Shown: positions 35,472 to 44,749 of the stretch, piece after piece
Numbering within the stretch: position 1 is the first letter of the stretch
Layout of the letters: each line of letters starts with the position of its first letter
Origin: Streptomyces sp. ISL-1
GTDB lineage: Bacteria > Actinomycetota > Actinomycetes > Streptomycetales > Streptomycetaceae
Assembly (NCBI RefSeq): GCF_018614585.1
Contig: NZ_JAGGOI010000011.1
Location: 1 to 64,000, forward strand
Length of the DNA: 64,000 nt
Reading direction: 5' to 3'
The notes under the pieces: model-generated
Told to the model about the DNA's origin: nothing
Seen by the model: only the letters and a program-made list of their open reading frames with translations
Database searches by the model: none
Position numbers and translations under genes: made by a program

Positions 35472-35969
35472 ATGGCGGAGCACCTGGCACTCCTCGTGGC
35501 CGACGTCTTCGAGGCCGCAGGCGCACTGCGTCGCGCAGGCGAGGCACTGGCGGCAGAAGAAGGGCAGACACAGGCCCGCTGGCAGCTGATGAGCGTGGTC
35601 AGCGAGGCCCCCCTGTCCGTGGCGCGTGCCGCGCGCCGTCTCGGAGTCGCCCGCCAGGGCGTGCAGCGCATCGCCAACGAGCTCGTCCGCGACGGCCTCG
35701 CGGAGTTCCGGGGCAACCCCGACCACCGCACCTCACCCCTGCTCGCCCTGACCGCTGCCGGGCAGCGGGCGCTGAGGGCCATCACCGCCCGGGCCGCCTC
35801 CGCGAACCAGGCGATGAGTGAGGGCATTTCGGAGTACGACCTGGCAGCCGTACGCGCCCTGCTGCAACGGCTGACCCGGCAGACAGACGACTGGACGGAA
35901 GCCGCGAGCCCGGCGCGCAGTGCGCGCCCGCACGCCGGGACCGCGAGCACGCGCGAGGAGGACGCATGA
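35472..35969 (+). CDS. MarR-family transcriptional regulator
   Basis: A 165-residue winged-helix regulator: TQARWQLMSVVSEAPLSVAR, AARRLGVARQGVQRIANELV (recognition helix) and GNPDHRTSPLLALTAAGQRA (wing with the conserved Asp-x-Arg), then C-terminal dimerisation helices. Ligands of MarR proteins are usually phenolic or oxidising small molecules. ATG at 35472 is chosen because the fold starts there; an upstream ATG at 35433 overlaps the operator. Its stop overlaps a following broken gene by ATGA. Confidence 0.9.
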   Translation: MAEHLALLVADVFEAAGALRRAGEALAAEEGQTQARWQLMSVVSEAPLSVARAARRLGVARQGVQRIANELVRDGLAEFRGNPDHRTSPLLALTAAGQRALRAITARAASANQAMSEGISEYDLAAVRALLQRLTRQTDDWTEAASPARSARPHAGTASTREEDA

Positions 35970-36252
35970 AAGCGGATGACACCGCATCGGGCAGCCCGGT
36001 CGAAGACCTCCGCGCCGTGTCGTGCGCGCCGGCCGACCCTGTCCGGGCCGACCAACACGCGCATACCTGCACAGCGACCCGAACCACCTCGGGGTCCGTG
36101 TGCCGGACCTGCGTCGCTGCGTCAGCGAAACCCGCCGGAGGCCGGGCGCCCGGCCCGGCTCGGACGTACTGGCTCTCCCACAGGATCTATGGTCCGCACA
36201 GGAGGGCCTCGCGAAACGAGGTCTGCCTCTGACCGAACGCGGCGTACGGTGA
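35966..36252 (+). pseudogene. Broken DNA-alkylation-repair (AlkD-like) gene, translationally coupled to MarR
   Basis: Begins at an ATGA overlap with the MarR stop: MKADDTASGSPVEDLRAVSC, APADPVRADQHA. Around 36060 the frame shifts and continues in the next frame as RAYLHSDPNHLGVRVPDLRR and ends LTERGVR at 36252. The LGVRVPDLR segment with DPNHLG is the start of the AlkD-type HEAT-repeat alkylation-repair fold (families have about 230 residues). Only the first third survives, so this is a truncated and frameshifted remnant. Confidence 0.6.
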
Positions 36253-36301
36253 TGCCGCTCGCATGTCCGTCCGCGGCGTCGACAAAGGGAGTCCGCCGAG
36301 C

Positions 36302-37492
36302 ATGTCGCAACCAACTCCGCCCAGGGCGGACCACCCCCCTGTCGTCGTCGGCAACGCCGTCGGCTCCTTCGCCTGGGGCGTACTCCATGACCGGCACCCC
36401 GCGCTGGTCGAGCGCGTACGCCAGGCGACCGCCTATCCCGCGGAACAGCAGCACGCTCTCGATGCCCTGCTGCGCGAGATCGCCGAGGGAGGTGTCATCG
36501 AGCCTCTCAACGACACCGAACCGGGCGCAGCTCAGTGGCGGCTGTGGGCCAAGGACCACATCGGGCGCTGCTGGGCAGATGTGCCGTTCCTATGGGCGGA
36601 GAGCTACTTCTACCGGAAACTGCTGGCCGCGCTCGGCTACTTCGCACCGGGACCGTGGCAGGGCATCGACCCGTTCGCGCCTTTCAAACGAGCCGAACTC
36701 ATGGGCACGACCGTGGATTCGGAGCTCGCCGTCCTCGACGAGATCCCCCGTCTCCCGGCACCGCAGCAGGACACCACGCTTCTGCACGCGTCACTGTGGG
36801 GGAACAGGGCCGACCTCGGTTTTCAACTCTCAACCGGGGACTCCGGTCTGGGCGAGCGTGTTACAGGGCTCGTCGTGGACGACACGGCAGCGCTCTGGGA
36901 CCTGCTGACAGACCGACCGCCGGGAAAGGTGTGCCTCGTCGCCGACAACGCGGGGCCGGAGTTGCTGCCCGATCTGGTTCTCGCCGACCATCTGCTCACC
37001 GCGGACCGCGCCTCGTCCGTGAGCCTGCACATCAAGCCGTATCCGTACTACGTCTCCGACGCCACCACTTCTGACGTGCTCGACTGCCTGGCACGCATGT
37101 CCGCGGCTTCCGGACGAGCCGCGGAGATCGGTAAGCGGCTGCGGCAGGCCGTGACCGGTGGACGCCTCGTCCTGCGCACCTATCCCTTCGCGTGCGCCCC
37201 ATTCCCGTACGAGGACATGCCGGACGAGATCCGGGAGGAATTCGCCTCCGCCACTTTGACCGTCATGAAGGGCGACCTGAACTACCGCCGACTGGTCGGC
37301 GATCGCCACTGGCCCGCCACCGCGCCATTCTCGGCGGTCACCGCGTACTTCCCCGGACCGGTCGCTGCGCTGCGGACATTGAAGTCCGACGTCATCACCG
37401 GTCTCGCCCCACACACCCTGACGGAGCTGGAAGCGACCGGCAACGCCTGGCGGACCAGCGGCACACACGCACTCGTCCAAGTCAGGACATGA
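36302..37492 (+). CDS. DUF89/ARMT1-family metal-dependent phosphatase-like protein
   Basis: A 396-residue protein of the DUF89 damage-control phosphatase family. Signatures: the N-terminal helical part with FRK-like AESYFYRKLLAALGY, the metal-binding VADNAGPELLPDLVLADHLL (about residues 218-237, Asp-Asn), LTVMKGDLNYRRLVGDRHWP (Lys/Asn anion site) and AVTAYFPGPVAALRTLKSDV at the end. Family members dephosphorylate abnormal phosphometabolites. ATG at 36302 has GGGAG about 10 bases upstream. It is monocistronic behind the MarR/AlkD remnant. Confidence 0.9.
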   Translation: MSQPTPPRADHPPVVVGNAVGSFAWGVLHDRHPALVERVRQATAYPAEQQHALDALLREIAEGGVIEPLNDTEPGAAQWRLWAKDHIGRCWADVPFLWAESYFYRKLLAALGYFAPGPWQGIDPFAPFKRAELMGTTVDSELAVLDEIPRLPAPQQDTTLLHASLWGNRADLGFQLSTGDSGLGERVTGLVVDDTAALWDLLTDRPPGKVCLVADNAGPELLPDLVLADHLLTADRASSVSLHIKPYPYYVSDATTSDVLDCLARMSAASGRAAEIGKRLRQAVTGGRLVLRTYPFACAPFPYEDMPDEIREEFASATLTVMKGDLNYRRLVGDRHWPATAPFSAVTAYFPGPVAALRTLKSDVITGLAPHTLTELEATGNAWRTSGTHALVQVRT

Positions 37493-38185
37493 GCGTGCGC
37501 CGCCTCGGCCCCTTCCTGGTCGCCGCTCCAGCCGTCACAGCTTTGTTCACCGGGCCTCGAACGACCGGATTTCATCGGCGCGGTGGCTCTCCTGACCTGG
37601 TCAGGCATTCTTCGCCCGCCGCCTGCGGGAAGAGCGCACTCAGCTCGGGTCGGTGGCCCGAGGTGGACAGTAAGTGGCGCTTCGGCCGCTGCCGCAGCGG
37701 CTCATCCGGCCATGCCAGGGGCCTGGACGGGCGGCTGGATTCGCGTCGCCTCGCCCGGCACAAGGCGCCGGCAGATCACGGGCGGCCAGCCGTAGCCGGA
37801 TCGCGGCGACTGTGAAGGTGCCGTAGAAGAAGTAGGCCTGTGATGCCCCAGTTCGGCGTGGCAGGACAAAGTCGGCACCGGCTACATCGCCGACTCCCTG
37901 CGCTGGGCGCATGCCGTACTCCCGTACGACGCGAAGTACTCGGCGAAGCCCTCGTACACCTGCCTGGGGGACGGCTGAATCCGGCCGGCTGGAGTGGTCC
38001 CGGCCGGCGACCCACTGAACACGCGCCCCAAACTCACCAGTAGGCAACCTTCGCAGAAGCGGCACAAGAGCTACGCGCAGCCTTCGACAGGTGCCGCTAG
38101 CGTTACTGTCCGCTCGATCCCGCGTGCGAACTTGAAACAGGCCACCGGCGTCCCCGGCAGCGCAGTCAGCACAGAAAGATCACTG
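37493..38185. other. Gap with one short coding remnant
   Basis: About 690 bases without an intact gene. At 37842-37978 (plus strand) a frame reads AWQDKVGTGYIADSLRWAHA and VLPYDAKYSAKPSYTCLGDG to a stop, which looks like the C-terminal end of a former protein but has no start or ribosome site. The rest shows only GC-frame shadows. Confidence 0.35.
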
Positions 38186-39043
38186 ATGGACTACTGCTCC
38201 TCATGCCGTCGAACCCTCAACGGGGCGCTGGTTTGCCCCGGGTGCGGCGCATACGCCCCGGACATCGCCCCGCCTGCACCTCGGCTCAATGACGCGGAGG
38301 CAGGGACCGCGGTGACGTGGAGGACATGGAGCACGGAGGAGTTCCCGGCCTCGGAGACCTACCACGACCCCCGCTTCTCCGATTTCGCACCGATCGGTAC
38401 CGAGACGTCCAAGGACGCGATGGCGGACGCATCGGACGCCGGGCACTCCAGTGGCTCGCAGCAGGTGGCTCCCGCGGTGCAGGGCCGTGCGGTACGGCGT
38501 CGCCAAATGGCGATGTGGAAGAAGAAGCGGCGTCGGGCCGCGATCGTGTCGGCGGTCGCGCTCGTCGGCGGTGGACTGACCGTCGCCGCGCTGCCTGACG
38601 GACCTTCGACCGGCCGCGCAGAGGCAGCCTCGGCGCCGGAGCCCGAAACGTCGGCCACGCCCCGGACGCACATCACCGGCTCGTCGCCGGAGGAGACTGA
38701 CGCCCCCGTTTCGCAGGATCACGACACCAGTACCAAACCGCCCAAGACCGCCGGCGCACCGCGGAACGCCACGGGCACCGTGGCCACTGCTCCGGCGAAG
38801 CGTCAGCCGCAGAACACCACCGTCGCCGCCCGCCCCACCGCGACGACGAGCCCGCAGGTCCATACCCCACCCGTGGCCGGCAACGGAGTGTCCGGCTCCC
38901 AAGCCCACTCGCCGGCCCCTCGGACGACCCCGCCCCCGTCCGCACCCGCCGGCACTGGCGCGGGGGACACGTCCACTGCGAGCCCTGCGCCAACAGCGAC
39001 GTCACCGGGGCAGGTCTGCGTGCTTGTCCTGTGCCTCGGCTGA
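38186..39043 (+). CDS. Zinc-ribbon, single-pass membrane protein with Pro/Thr-rich tail
   Basis: A 285-residue protein: N-terminal zinc ribbon (MDYCSSCRRTLNGALVCPGC, four Cys), an acidic cytoplasmic segment, a basic patch KKKRRRAA, one membrane helix (AIVSAVALVGGGLTVAALP, about residues 114-132), then 150 residues of Ala/Pro/Ser/Thr that should be outside the cell, ending in the odd hydrophobic tail QVCVLVLCLG. Streptomycetes have several such ribbon/anchor proteins with unknown role; the ribbon may bind a cytoplasmic partner while the tail spans the wall. ATG at 38186 has a weak ribosome site. Confidence 0.8.
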   Translation: MDYCSSCRRTLNGALVCPGCGAYAPDIAPPAPRLNDAEAGTAVTWRTWSTEEFPASETYHDPRFSDFAPIGTETSKDAMADASDAGHSSGSQQVAPAVQGRAVRRRQMAMWKKKRRRAAIVSAVALVGGGLTVAALPDGPSTGRAEAASAPEPETSATPRTHITGSSPEETDAPVSQDHDTSTKPPKTAGAPRNATGTVATAPAKRQPQNTTVAARPTATTSPQVHTPPVAGNGVSGSQAHSPAPRTTPPPSAPAGTGAGDTSTASPAPTATSPGQVCVLVLCLG

Positions 39044-39496
39044 TTACGTCGCGCCATGGCCATCGCGCCGGGCGTCCGCTCCGCTGATCTCGCCGACACG
39101 GGCGGCGTGGGCCCTCACCGGGTCGACGGCGCCCCGGACGAAGGCGCATCTGTTCGGCGCGGCCTGAACGTGCTGGCGGTCCGGTCAGTTGTGAGGGCAG
39201 GCGTCGGCCCTCCCGGGGGGAGGCCGGGAGGGACGGCAGGGGTCAGACACTCCGCCTGAACGGCGGGGTGGCTGTCCGGACAGAGCATGGCACCAGATCC
39301 AGCCATGGGACAGGCTTGTGACCGGAAATCGTCGCCCGGCACAGGTGCGGCTTCAGTGGCAGCCGGCTCGCCTGACTCCTCCGTCCCTGCACACCCGGAT
39401 GGGCGCCTCGACGGCCGCCGCATGTTCACCATCAGCACCGGGTCTGGGATGGCGGCCATTCGAGCCCCCACCGTTTGTCGGATGCTCCGCCAGCCG
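39044..39496. other. Gap with a GC-rich hairpin
   Basis: No gene visible. CCCTCCCGG and CCGGGAGGG form a hairpin at 39208-39232, a possible terminator for the preceding gene, although it is 165 bases away and not followed by a T-run. Confidence 0.4.
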
Positions 39497-39660
39497 TCAC
39501 GGCCCCGCACGGCTCTGGTCGTTGAAGCGAGGTGACGCATCGTCTGGGCGAAGGACGACGTAAACCCCGCGCGCGACGGGGACAGACACCTCCGGCAGGG
39601 CAGCGAAGGGCACGAAGCCAACGAAGCCTGCTTCCACGACCCGTGACCGGACTCGGACGT
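39497..39660 (-). pseudogene. Remnant of a GIY-YIG nuclease-like protein
   Basis: The frame reads EAGFVGFVPFAALPEVSVPV and ARGVYVVLRPDDASPRFNDQ then SRAGP and stop. This is the N-terminal strand region of GIY-YIG proteins common in Streptomyces (FVPFAALP, GVYVV, RPDD, RAG), which should continue for 100 or more residues. Only the start remains, so it is a truncated remnant. Confidence 0.5.
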
Positions 39661-39753
39661 ACACCCTGGCGATGACCAACAGACTTGGAGAGCTTGCACG
39701 CCCCTCGGGAGGTGCCGGCCGTTGGGACTCCTTGACCGTGCACCTGGCTGCGG

Positions 39754-40119
39754 TCACCAGGGAATCGGTCGTCCAGCTTCGGTGAGGACGAGTGTCAGGC
39801 AACCCAGCCACACGCCGTCGACTGGGTACTCCCAGTTCTCCGCGTCTGCCAGCACTGCAGGAAGGTCTTGTTGCGGGATGGGAGGACCGGGCTGCTCGCC
39901 GAGGGTTCCATCGGGAGCGACCCAGGGAATGACGCGGCATACCTCAATCCATCCCCTGTCGATGAGAGAGAGAAGAATCGCGGCAAGATCTGTGGCAGGC
40001 GTGGAGGCAAGCGGCTCGGCCAGATCACTCCGGACGCCGGGGAGGATGTCGATCTCGATCGCGTTGATCATGAATGCGCGGTCTGCGGACGACAGTTCGT
40101 CTGTCGCGGAGTATCTCAC
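39754..40119 (-). CDS. Hypothetical protein coupled to the VanW-family gene
   Basis: A 121-residue soluble protein: RAFMINAIEIDILPGVRSDL, TDLAAILLSLIDRGWIEVCR, WVAPDGTLGEQPGPPIPQQD, ending with CLTLVLTEAGRPIPW. The pattern is that of small helical/winged-helix-like proteins found in immunity or toxin contexts, but I cannot name it. The GTG start at 40119 overlaps the VanW stop by four bases (GTGA), so translation is coupled and the two form an operon. Confidence 0.7.
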   Translation of the reverse strand: MRYSATDELSSADRAFMINAIEIDILPGVRSDLAEPLASTPATDLAAILLSLIDRGWIEVCRVIPWVAPDGTLGEQPGPPIPQQDLPAVLADAENWEYPVDGVWLGCLTLVLTEAGRPIPW

Positions 40120-41879
40120 TGAGAGATGGTCGCAGCTCCAGTTCCTGCCCGGGAAGACTGAGGTACAGCGGGCGGGGTGCAGGTGACCTTGTCACGAGGC
40201 GTGTAGTGGGTCTTGAAGTCTTCGTGCTTGACGTTTTGGCCGTCCTGCACGAAGAAGCGGCCGACGGAGACGTCGAAGCCTTCGAGTGGGGTCTGGACCT
40301 CGCACTTCGGGCCGCTGCCCGTTCGCGTGCCCGGCTGCTTGATGTTGGTTCGCGGCCCCTGGGTCGCGCGTATCTCGTCGTACTTCTTCGTGCCGAGGAA
40401 GGTTATGGTCACCGAGGTACTGGTGGATTCCGCCTGGATGTAAAGGGCGTTGCCCAAGTCGTTGGTCCAGCGCAGGTCGAGAGTGCCCCACGCGACCGTG
40501 GCTTCGCGGCCTTCGGGGTACCGCTCGATGTAGAAGGAGTGAGCGCCGTGCTCCACGGGCTTGACTCCCGCAAAGAACATGGCGTTGAACATGGTCGTGG
40601 CGACTGCGGAGACGCCGCCGCCGGGAGACTTCACGTACTGACCGTTGTTGATCATGAGGCCGTCGACAAAGCCGTTCTCCTTGCTGCGCTCGCCGACTGT
40701 TCGGTTGAAGCTCCACTCCCGTCCGGGCAGTACGATCGAGCCGTTGATGAGCTCCACGGCGCGGCCGATATTGGTGCTGCGGTAGGGGGCGGCCGGGAAA
40801 GCGACGGTGAAGGAGGAGACCTTCTCCGTTATGCCGAGCCGCCGTGCCGAGGCGCTCGTGAACTTGGGCGGGACCACGGTGGAGGCGATCTCGCCGGTCC
40901 GGGCCGCGCCGGAGCGGGTCAGCAGGGGTAGGACGGCCTCGCCGAGAGCCTTCTCGGTGACCTGCCGCCCCACGCGGCTTTCCTTCGCCACTACTACGCG
41001 ATCGTCGCCGTCGAGCCGGAGGGTGGCATCCCGAGGGCCTTGGGCGGCTTTCCGCATCGGCCGGGAGACAGCGGGGTCCGCGAGCAGACCCTTGGAGTCA
41101 AGGACAGGCACAAGGCGTTTTTGGGTGTCGGGCTTCATCGTCAGATGCCTGCCGACAGCGGAGGGGCCGATGGATATGCGTTTCCCGGCAAGGGTGAGCG
41201 TGACCGGGCCGGACATCGCGGGCTGCGCGAACTCCTTCATGGCTCGCTCCGTTTCCGGCGAGCCGATCCGCGGCTGTGTCTGCCTCACCGGCAGCACGGC
41301 GGGGCCGGCATCCGTCGGGTATGCGTCGCGAATGGTGTCCATGGCCCGGTCTGTGATCAGGGCGACGCCGGTGACTGGAGCGATGGCCTGCGCTGCGCCC
41401 TTCTCGAACGAAATCGCTCCGTCGCGGACCTGCCGCTTGGCGGCCGCACCGATTCGGTCGATTTCGGCCCGGCTCTTCTGCTCGTTCACGTGTATCACCG
41501 GCTCGACGTCCCGGTCGTCGGAGGCGAAGAGCCTGCCGATCACACTGAACGGATCGGATCCCGCACTTGCGGCACGGTCGGCGGACGCGGCGGTGTCGAG
41601 GGACAGCCCGAGCGCTCCGGGATCGGCCTTCTCGGTGTGGTCGCCGATCTTCAACGCGATCGGCGCCGCGAAGGCCGGGCCGAGCTTTCGGTCCAGGACG
41701 CGCTGTGCGTCTGCTCGGCTCATCCCGCCAATGTCGACCCCGCGCACCCGTGTGCCCTCGGCGATGTCGTCGCCGACCACCAGCTCGATGCCGTAGAGGC
41801 CGCTCAGCGCTAGTACGACAGCCCCGCCTGCGGCGGACAGAATGATCCGCCAGTTGCCCGTTATGGGGGCACGTCCCAT
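40116..41879 (-). CDS. VanW-family cell-envelope protein with peptidoglycan-binding-like repeats
   Basis: A 587-residue protein: short cytoplasmic start (MGRAPITGNWRIILSAAGGA), one signal-anchor helix (about 14-36), repeated YkuD-associated/G5-like peptidoglycan-binding domains (VRGVDIGGMSRADAQRVLDR; repeated again in the middle), then the VanW domain (about 390-530; GREWSFNRTVGERSKENGFV, KSPGGGVSAVATTMFNAMFF, EHGAHSFYIERYPEGREATV). VanW proteins are linked to glycopeptide resistance and sporulation walls; their activity is unclear. ATG at 41879 has GGGAGAG upstream. A coupled hypothetical gene follows. Confidence 0.9.
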   Translation of the reverse strand: MGRAPITGNWRIILSAAGGAVVLALSGLYGIELVVGDDIAEGTRVRGVDIGGMSRADAQRVLDRKLGPAFAAPIALKIGDHTEKADPGALGLSLDTAASADRAASAGSDPFSVIGRLFASDDRDVEPVIHVNEQKSRAEIDRIGAAAKRQVRDGAISFEKGAAQAIAPVTGVALITDRAMDTIRDAYPTDAGPAVLPVRQTQPRIGSPETERAMKEFAQPAMSGPVTLTLAGKRISIGPSAVGRHLTMKPDTQKRLVPVLDSKGLLADPAVSRPMRKAAQGPRDATLRLDGDDRVVVAKESRVGRQVTEKALGEAVLPLLTRSGAARTGEIASTVVPPKFTSASARRLGITEKVSSFTVAFPAAPYRSTNIGRAVELINGSIVLPGREWSFNRTVGERSKENGFVDGLMINNGQYVKSPGGGVSAVATTMFNAMFFAGVKPVEHGAHSFYIERYPEGREATVAWGTLDLRWTNDLGNALYIQAESTSTSVTITFLGTKKYDEIRATQGPRTNIKQPGTRTGSGPKCEVQTPLEGFDVSVGRFFVQDGQNVKHEDFKTHYTPRDKVTCTPPAVPQSSRAGTGAATISQ

Positions 41880-42570
41880 GTCTCTCCCTGTGGCGCAGAC
41901 CGGCCGGAATGCGCTTTGGGCCGCCAGAGCGGCTCGATATACGTGGATTAACAGCAAATGATTCACTAAAACAGGTGAAATGCGGCATAAATGTAATTGT
42001 TGTCACGCTGGAAGAGCTCTCCGGGGGGACCTGGAGCGCTCGGTCGATCACACCCGTATCGCCGCCACAGCCGGTGGCTGTTCAGCAGATCCGTAGGCGG
42101 CAAATCCGGCCTGCTGATGCCTGGGAACGTGCTCCCTCTGCACTCTCGTGCGGTCGAATCGGCTGCCCGGCTCGAGCTCGTTCTCCAGCAGCGGCCGCCA
42201 TGCGGTGGTGCGTCGGCGAGCGCAGTGCGGATCTGAGCACCGGCCCGAGACGAGAGTGGCCGTTCAAGCATGTCGGCACAGGCTGGGGAAGCCGACTTGC
42301 TGCGGTTGCCCCAGATCTCCCTCGGCAATCCCCGTGGCTGCGCGGCGTCCCGCAGGATCCGGCGCTGTGGGCCTCGCTCAGGCTGATCGGCAGCTGACGT
42401 GAGTGTCGGCCGGAGCCGGTTGAGACCGTCGACAAGCCGGCGCACGGGCACTCGGACGGACAGGTTCGGCGGTCCGTGCGTGCGACGACCGCGACCAGGT
42501 CGATACCGGCTCCGCGACGGGCCCGGTCGTCGGCCCCGAACGCTCGCTTCCGACGTCCGGGAAAACATAC
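41880..42570. other. Gap upstream of VanW gene, AT-rich promoter area
   Basis: About 690 bases with no supported gene. The 41930-42010 stretch is AT-rich (CATTTATG, TTTTAGTGAATCATTTGC on the minus strand) and probably holds the VanW promoter. The remaining sequence is GC-rich with no plausible ORF. Confidence 0.4.
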
Positions 42571-44271
42571 TCAAACGCGTCGCCGCAGCCTCCTTGCGAC
42601 GACGAACACGATCACGCCCAGCCCTGTCGCCCCGATGGCGGCGAGTGCGACGGGAAGGGGCGCGCCCGTCCCGGTTGCCGCGAGGTCACCGGAGCCGCCG
42701 GTGGTCACGCTCTGCGTGCCCCCGGCCGTGCCGGAGCCTTTGGACGGCTGCCCCGTACCCCCTCCGACGGTGCCGCCGGCGGCCGCGGTGGCGGTGACCG
42801 TCAGGAAGCCGAGGTTGTTCCGACCGGGAGCCGCCCTCCCCTCACTGAGGAACACCACTCCCCGCGCTTCGCCGAGCGTCCGGGTCGCCGTGAGCGTGAA
42901 GCCGAGTACGGGCTTGATGCCAGGCAACAGCTCTCCGGGCACCCTGCACCGGTACAGCGCGCCCGTCGGGACGGGGGCGTCATCCTCGGGACCGTCACCG
43001 AACGTGGGATCCGTGTAGTTCTCCCAGTGCGTGGTGTTGGGCGTCGCCTTGCACCGCTTGTCGAACCCCAGCACCTTCAATCCGCGCGGGATCTCGACCA
43101 TCACGGCCACCCCGGGGCCGCGATACGCAGCCCGGCCCCGGTTGGTCACTCCGACGACGGCGGTGAACCGCTCGCCGACGCGCGTCTTCACAGTCGCGCC
43201 CGCAGCCGCCAGATCGGCCACCTGGCCCGTGTCGAACCCGACGATCACGGAGTTGTCGGAGCCGTCGACCTCGCGGGGCGGCGGCGCGGCCTGCGCCGCC
43301 TCCTTCTGCTGCGGCATGGGCGCGAGCTTCAGCACGCCCGAGGTGCCACGCACGCCGCGGGGCTGCTCCGGGATACTCGGCAGCACCATGTACTCCAGCC
43401 TGCTGAACTGCTCGTACTTGCCCATTGCGACTTTCAGCGGCGGGGACAGCACGTGCCGCGCCGAGTCGGCCGGGAGCGGGGTGTCCAGCAGGCACACGGC
43501 GCCGACCTTCGGGGACTTGGCGTTCTTCGGATCGCGGGTCTGGTACCAGCAGTTGGTGTAGCTGCCGAGCAGCTCCGCCCGGTCGTCGCCGTCGAAGCCC
43601 CAGATCCGCAGGTAGGTGCGCGGCACGGTCCGACTTCCCGCATTGGACACCTCCAGCGGCAGTGGGACGCTCCCGCCGGCGGGCACCCGGATCCGGTACT
43701 GCGCCGGCGGAGTCAGCACCAGGTCGGCGGCCTCGGTGACCGTGACGGCTGTCGTGAGCTCGCTCTCCTTGCCGAGCGGGGTGTTGGCGGAGCGGGCGGT
43801 GTATCTGACCTGTCCCGTGGCGCCGTTGGCCGCGCCCGCCTTGGCGCGGACCTTGTAGGCGTACGTGACGTTGGGCTCGGCGTTCCAGCGCACTTCGACG
43901 TCGCCGACCGGGCAGGTGGCGACCGCCCCCGCCACAGCGCAGTCCGCCGCGAAGCGGAACTCCGCTACCTCCTTGGCTCCGGTGGTGTCGATCACCAGCT
44001 CGACGTCCTCCACCAGATCCTGCTGGGGACGGGCGTTGACGAACTGGATCTGGACATCCTTGAACCGGGCGTCATTGGGTACCTGGCCCGCGCGGGCCAC
44101 CTCGTGCTTCGGCGGCGCGTAGACCGCGAAGTAGCCTGCCGGTGCCGGTGCCGGTGCCGGTGCGGGGTCGGCGGCGGAGGGCGGCGCGGCGGCCAGGCCG
44201 AGGCCCAGCACCATCGCGGCGCAAAAGGCCAGCGCGGCGCGCGCTGCCCCGGCGGTCAGTCTCGGTCTCAT
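42571..44271 (-). CDS. Sortase-anchored surface protein with LAXTG signal
   Basis: A 566-residue secreted protein: signal peptide (1-39, MRPRLTAGAARAALAFCAAM then ADPAP), a short Pro/Ala run (PAPAPAPA from a GGTGCC repeat), two or three DUF11-like beta-sandwich domains (PAQYRIRVPAGGSVPLPLEV; GERFTAVVGVTNRGRAAYRG) and a C-terminal sorting signal LAATG (about residue 530), hydrophobic helix and basic RRLRRRV. LAXTG is the signal of class E sortases of high-GC actinomycetes, so it should be linked to the cell wall. ATG at 44271 has GGAGAGG about 6 bases upstream. Confidence 0.9.
   Translation of the reverse strand: MRPRLTAGAARAALAFCAAMVLGLGLAAAPPSAADPAPAPAPAPAGYFAVYAPPKHEVARAGQVPNDARFKDVQIQFVNARPQQDLVEDVELVIDTTGAKEVAEFRFAADCAVAGAVATCPVGDVEVRWNAEPNVTYAYKVRAKAGAANGATGQVRYTARSANTPLGKESELTTAVTVTEAADLVLTPPAQYRIRVPAGGSVPLPLEVSNAGSRTVPRTYLRIWGFDGDDRAELLGSYTNCWYQTRDPKNAKSPKVGAVCLLDTPLPADSARHVLSPPLKVAMGKYEQFSRLEYMVLPSIPEQPRGVRGTSGVLKLAPMPQQKEAAQAAPPPREVDGSDNSVIVGFDTGQVADLAAAGATVKTRVGERFTAVVGVTNRGRAAYRGPGVAVMVEIPRGLKVLGFDKRCKATPNTTHWENYTDPTFGDGPEDDAPVPTGALYRCRVPGELLPGIKPVLGFTLTATRTLGEARGVVFLSEGRAAPGRNNLGFLTVTATAAAGGTVGGGTGQPSKGSGTAGGTQSVTTGGSGDLAATGTGAPLPVALAAIGATGLGVIVFVVARRLRRRV
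44141..44163 (-). repeat. GGTGCC tandem repeat encoding Pro-Ala
   Basis: Three and a half copies of GGTGCC near the N-terminus of the surface protein, giving the PAPAPAPA run on the minus strand; likely variable in length between strains without frame change. Confidence 0.6.
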
Positions 44272-44749
44272 GCTCGGCCTCTCCGATGGCGCCGGGCCCG
44301 TGACCTCGACCGATCGCCTCCTGTGGAGGCGGGCGTGCAGGTGGCGGCCCGTCAGACGCTGGTCCTCGCATATTGGACTCTCCGTCAGGCCGTGAGGTTG
44401 TACGCACGGAAGGCCGGGGACAAGTCCCACCCCCGGCGGGCCGGTCAACGCCACGCGCGGCGGCACCAATGCCGTCAGGGGAGCGCGCGGTGCTGGACGG
44501 CGGACGGGCTCGCCGCTCAAGGGCGGTCACGGTCTCGCCCGGCGCCCGTACGAATCGCTCGGCGTGCCGCACATGGGGGACGGTCGGCCTTGTAGTGCAT
44601 GCACAGGTAGCAGCCCCGCGCGGCGGATCGAGGTGTCGTTGCGAGTCGCGACGACCCGATCATCCGGCGGCTACGACAGGGGCGGCCGAAAGCACCCCAT
44701 GGCGCAGGGATGGGGAATAACGCTGCCGGGGTGTCCGGCTGTCGTCAGC
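44272..44749. other. Divergent gap, no gene
   Basis: About 480 bases containing only shadow frames; the promoters of the surface protein and the oxidoreductase should be here. The oxidoreductase has no clear ribosome site, so it may be leaderless with a promoter near 44710. Confidence 0.4.

Noticed and set aside
42000..42570. 202-codon minus-strand ORF upstream of the VanW gene
   Set aside because: Arg/Pro/Ser-rich with no family resemblance and no ribosome site; treated as noncoding.
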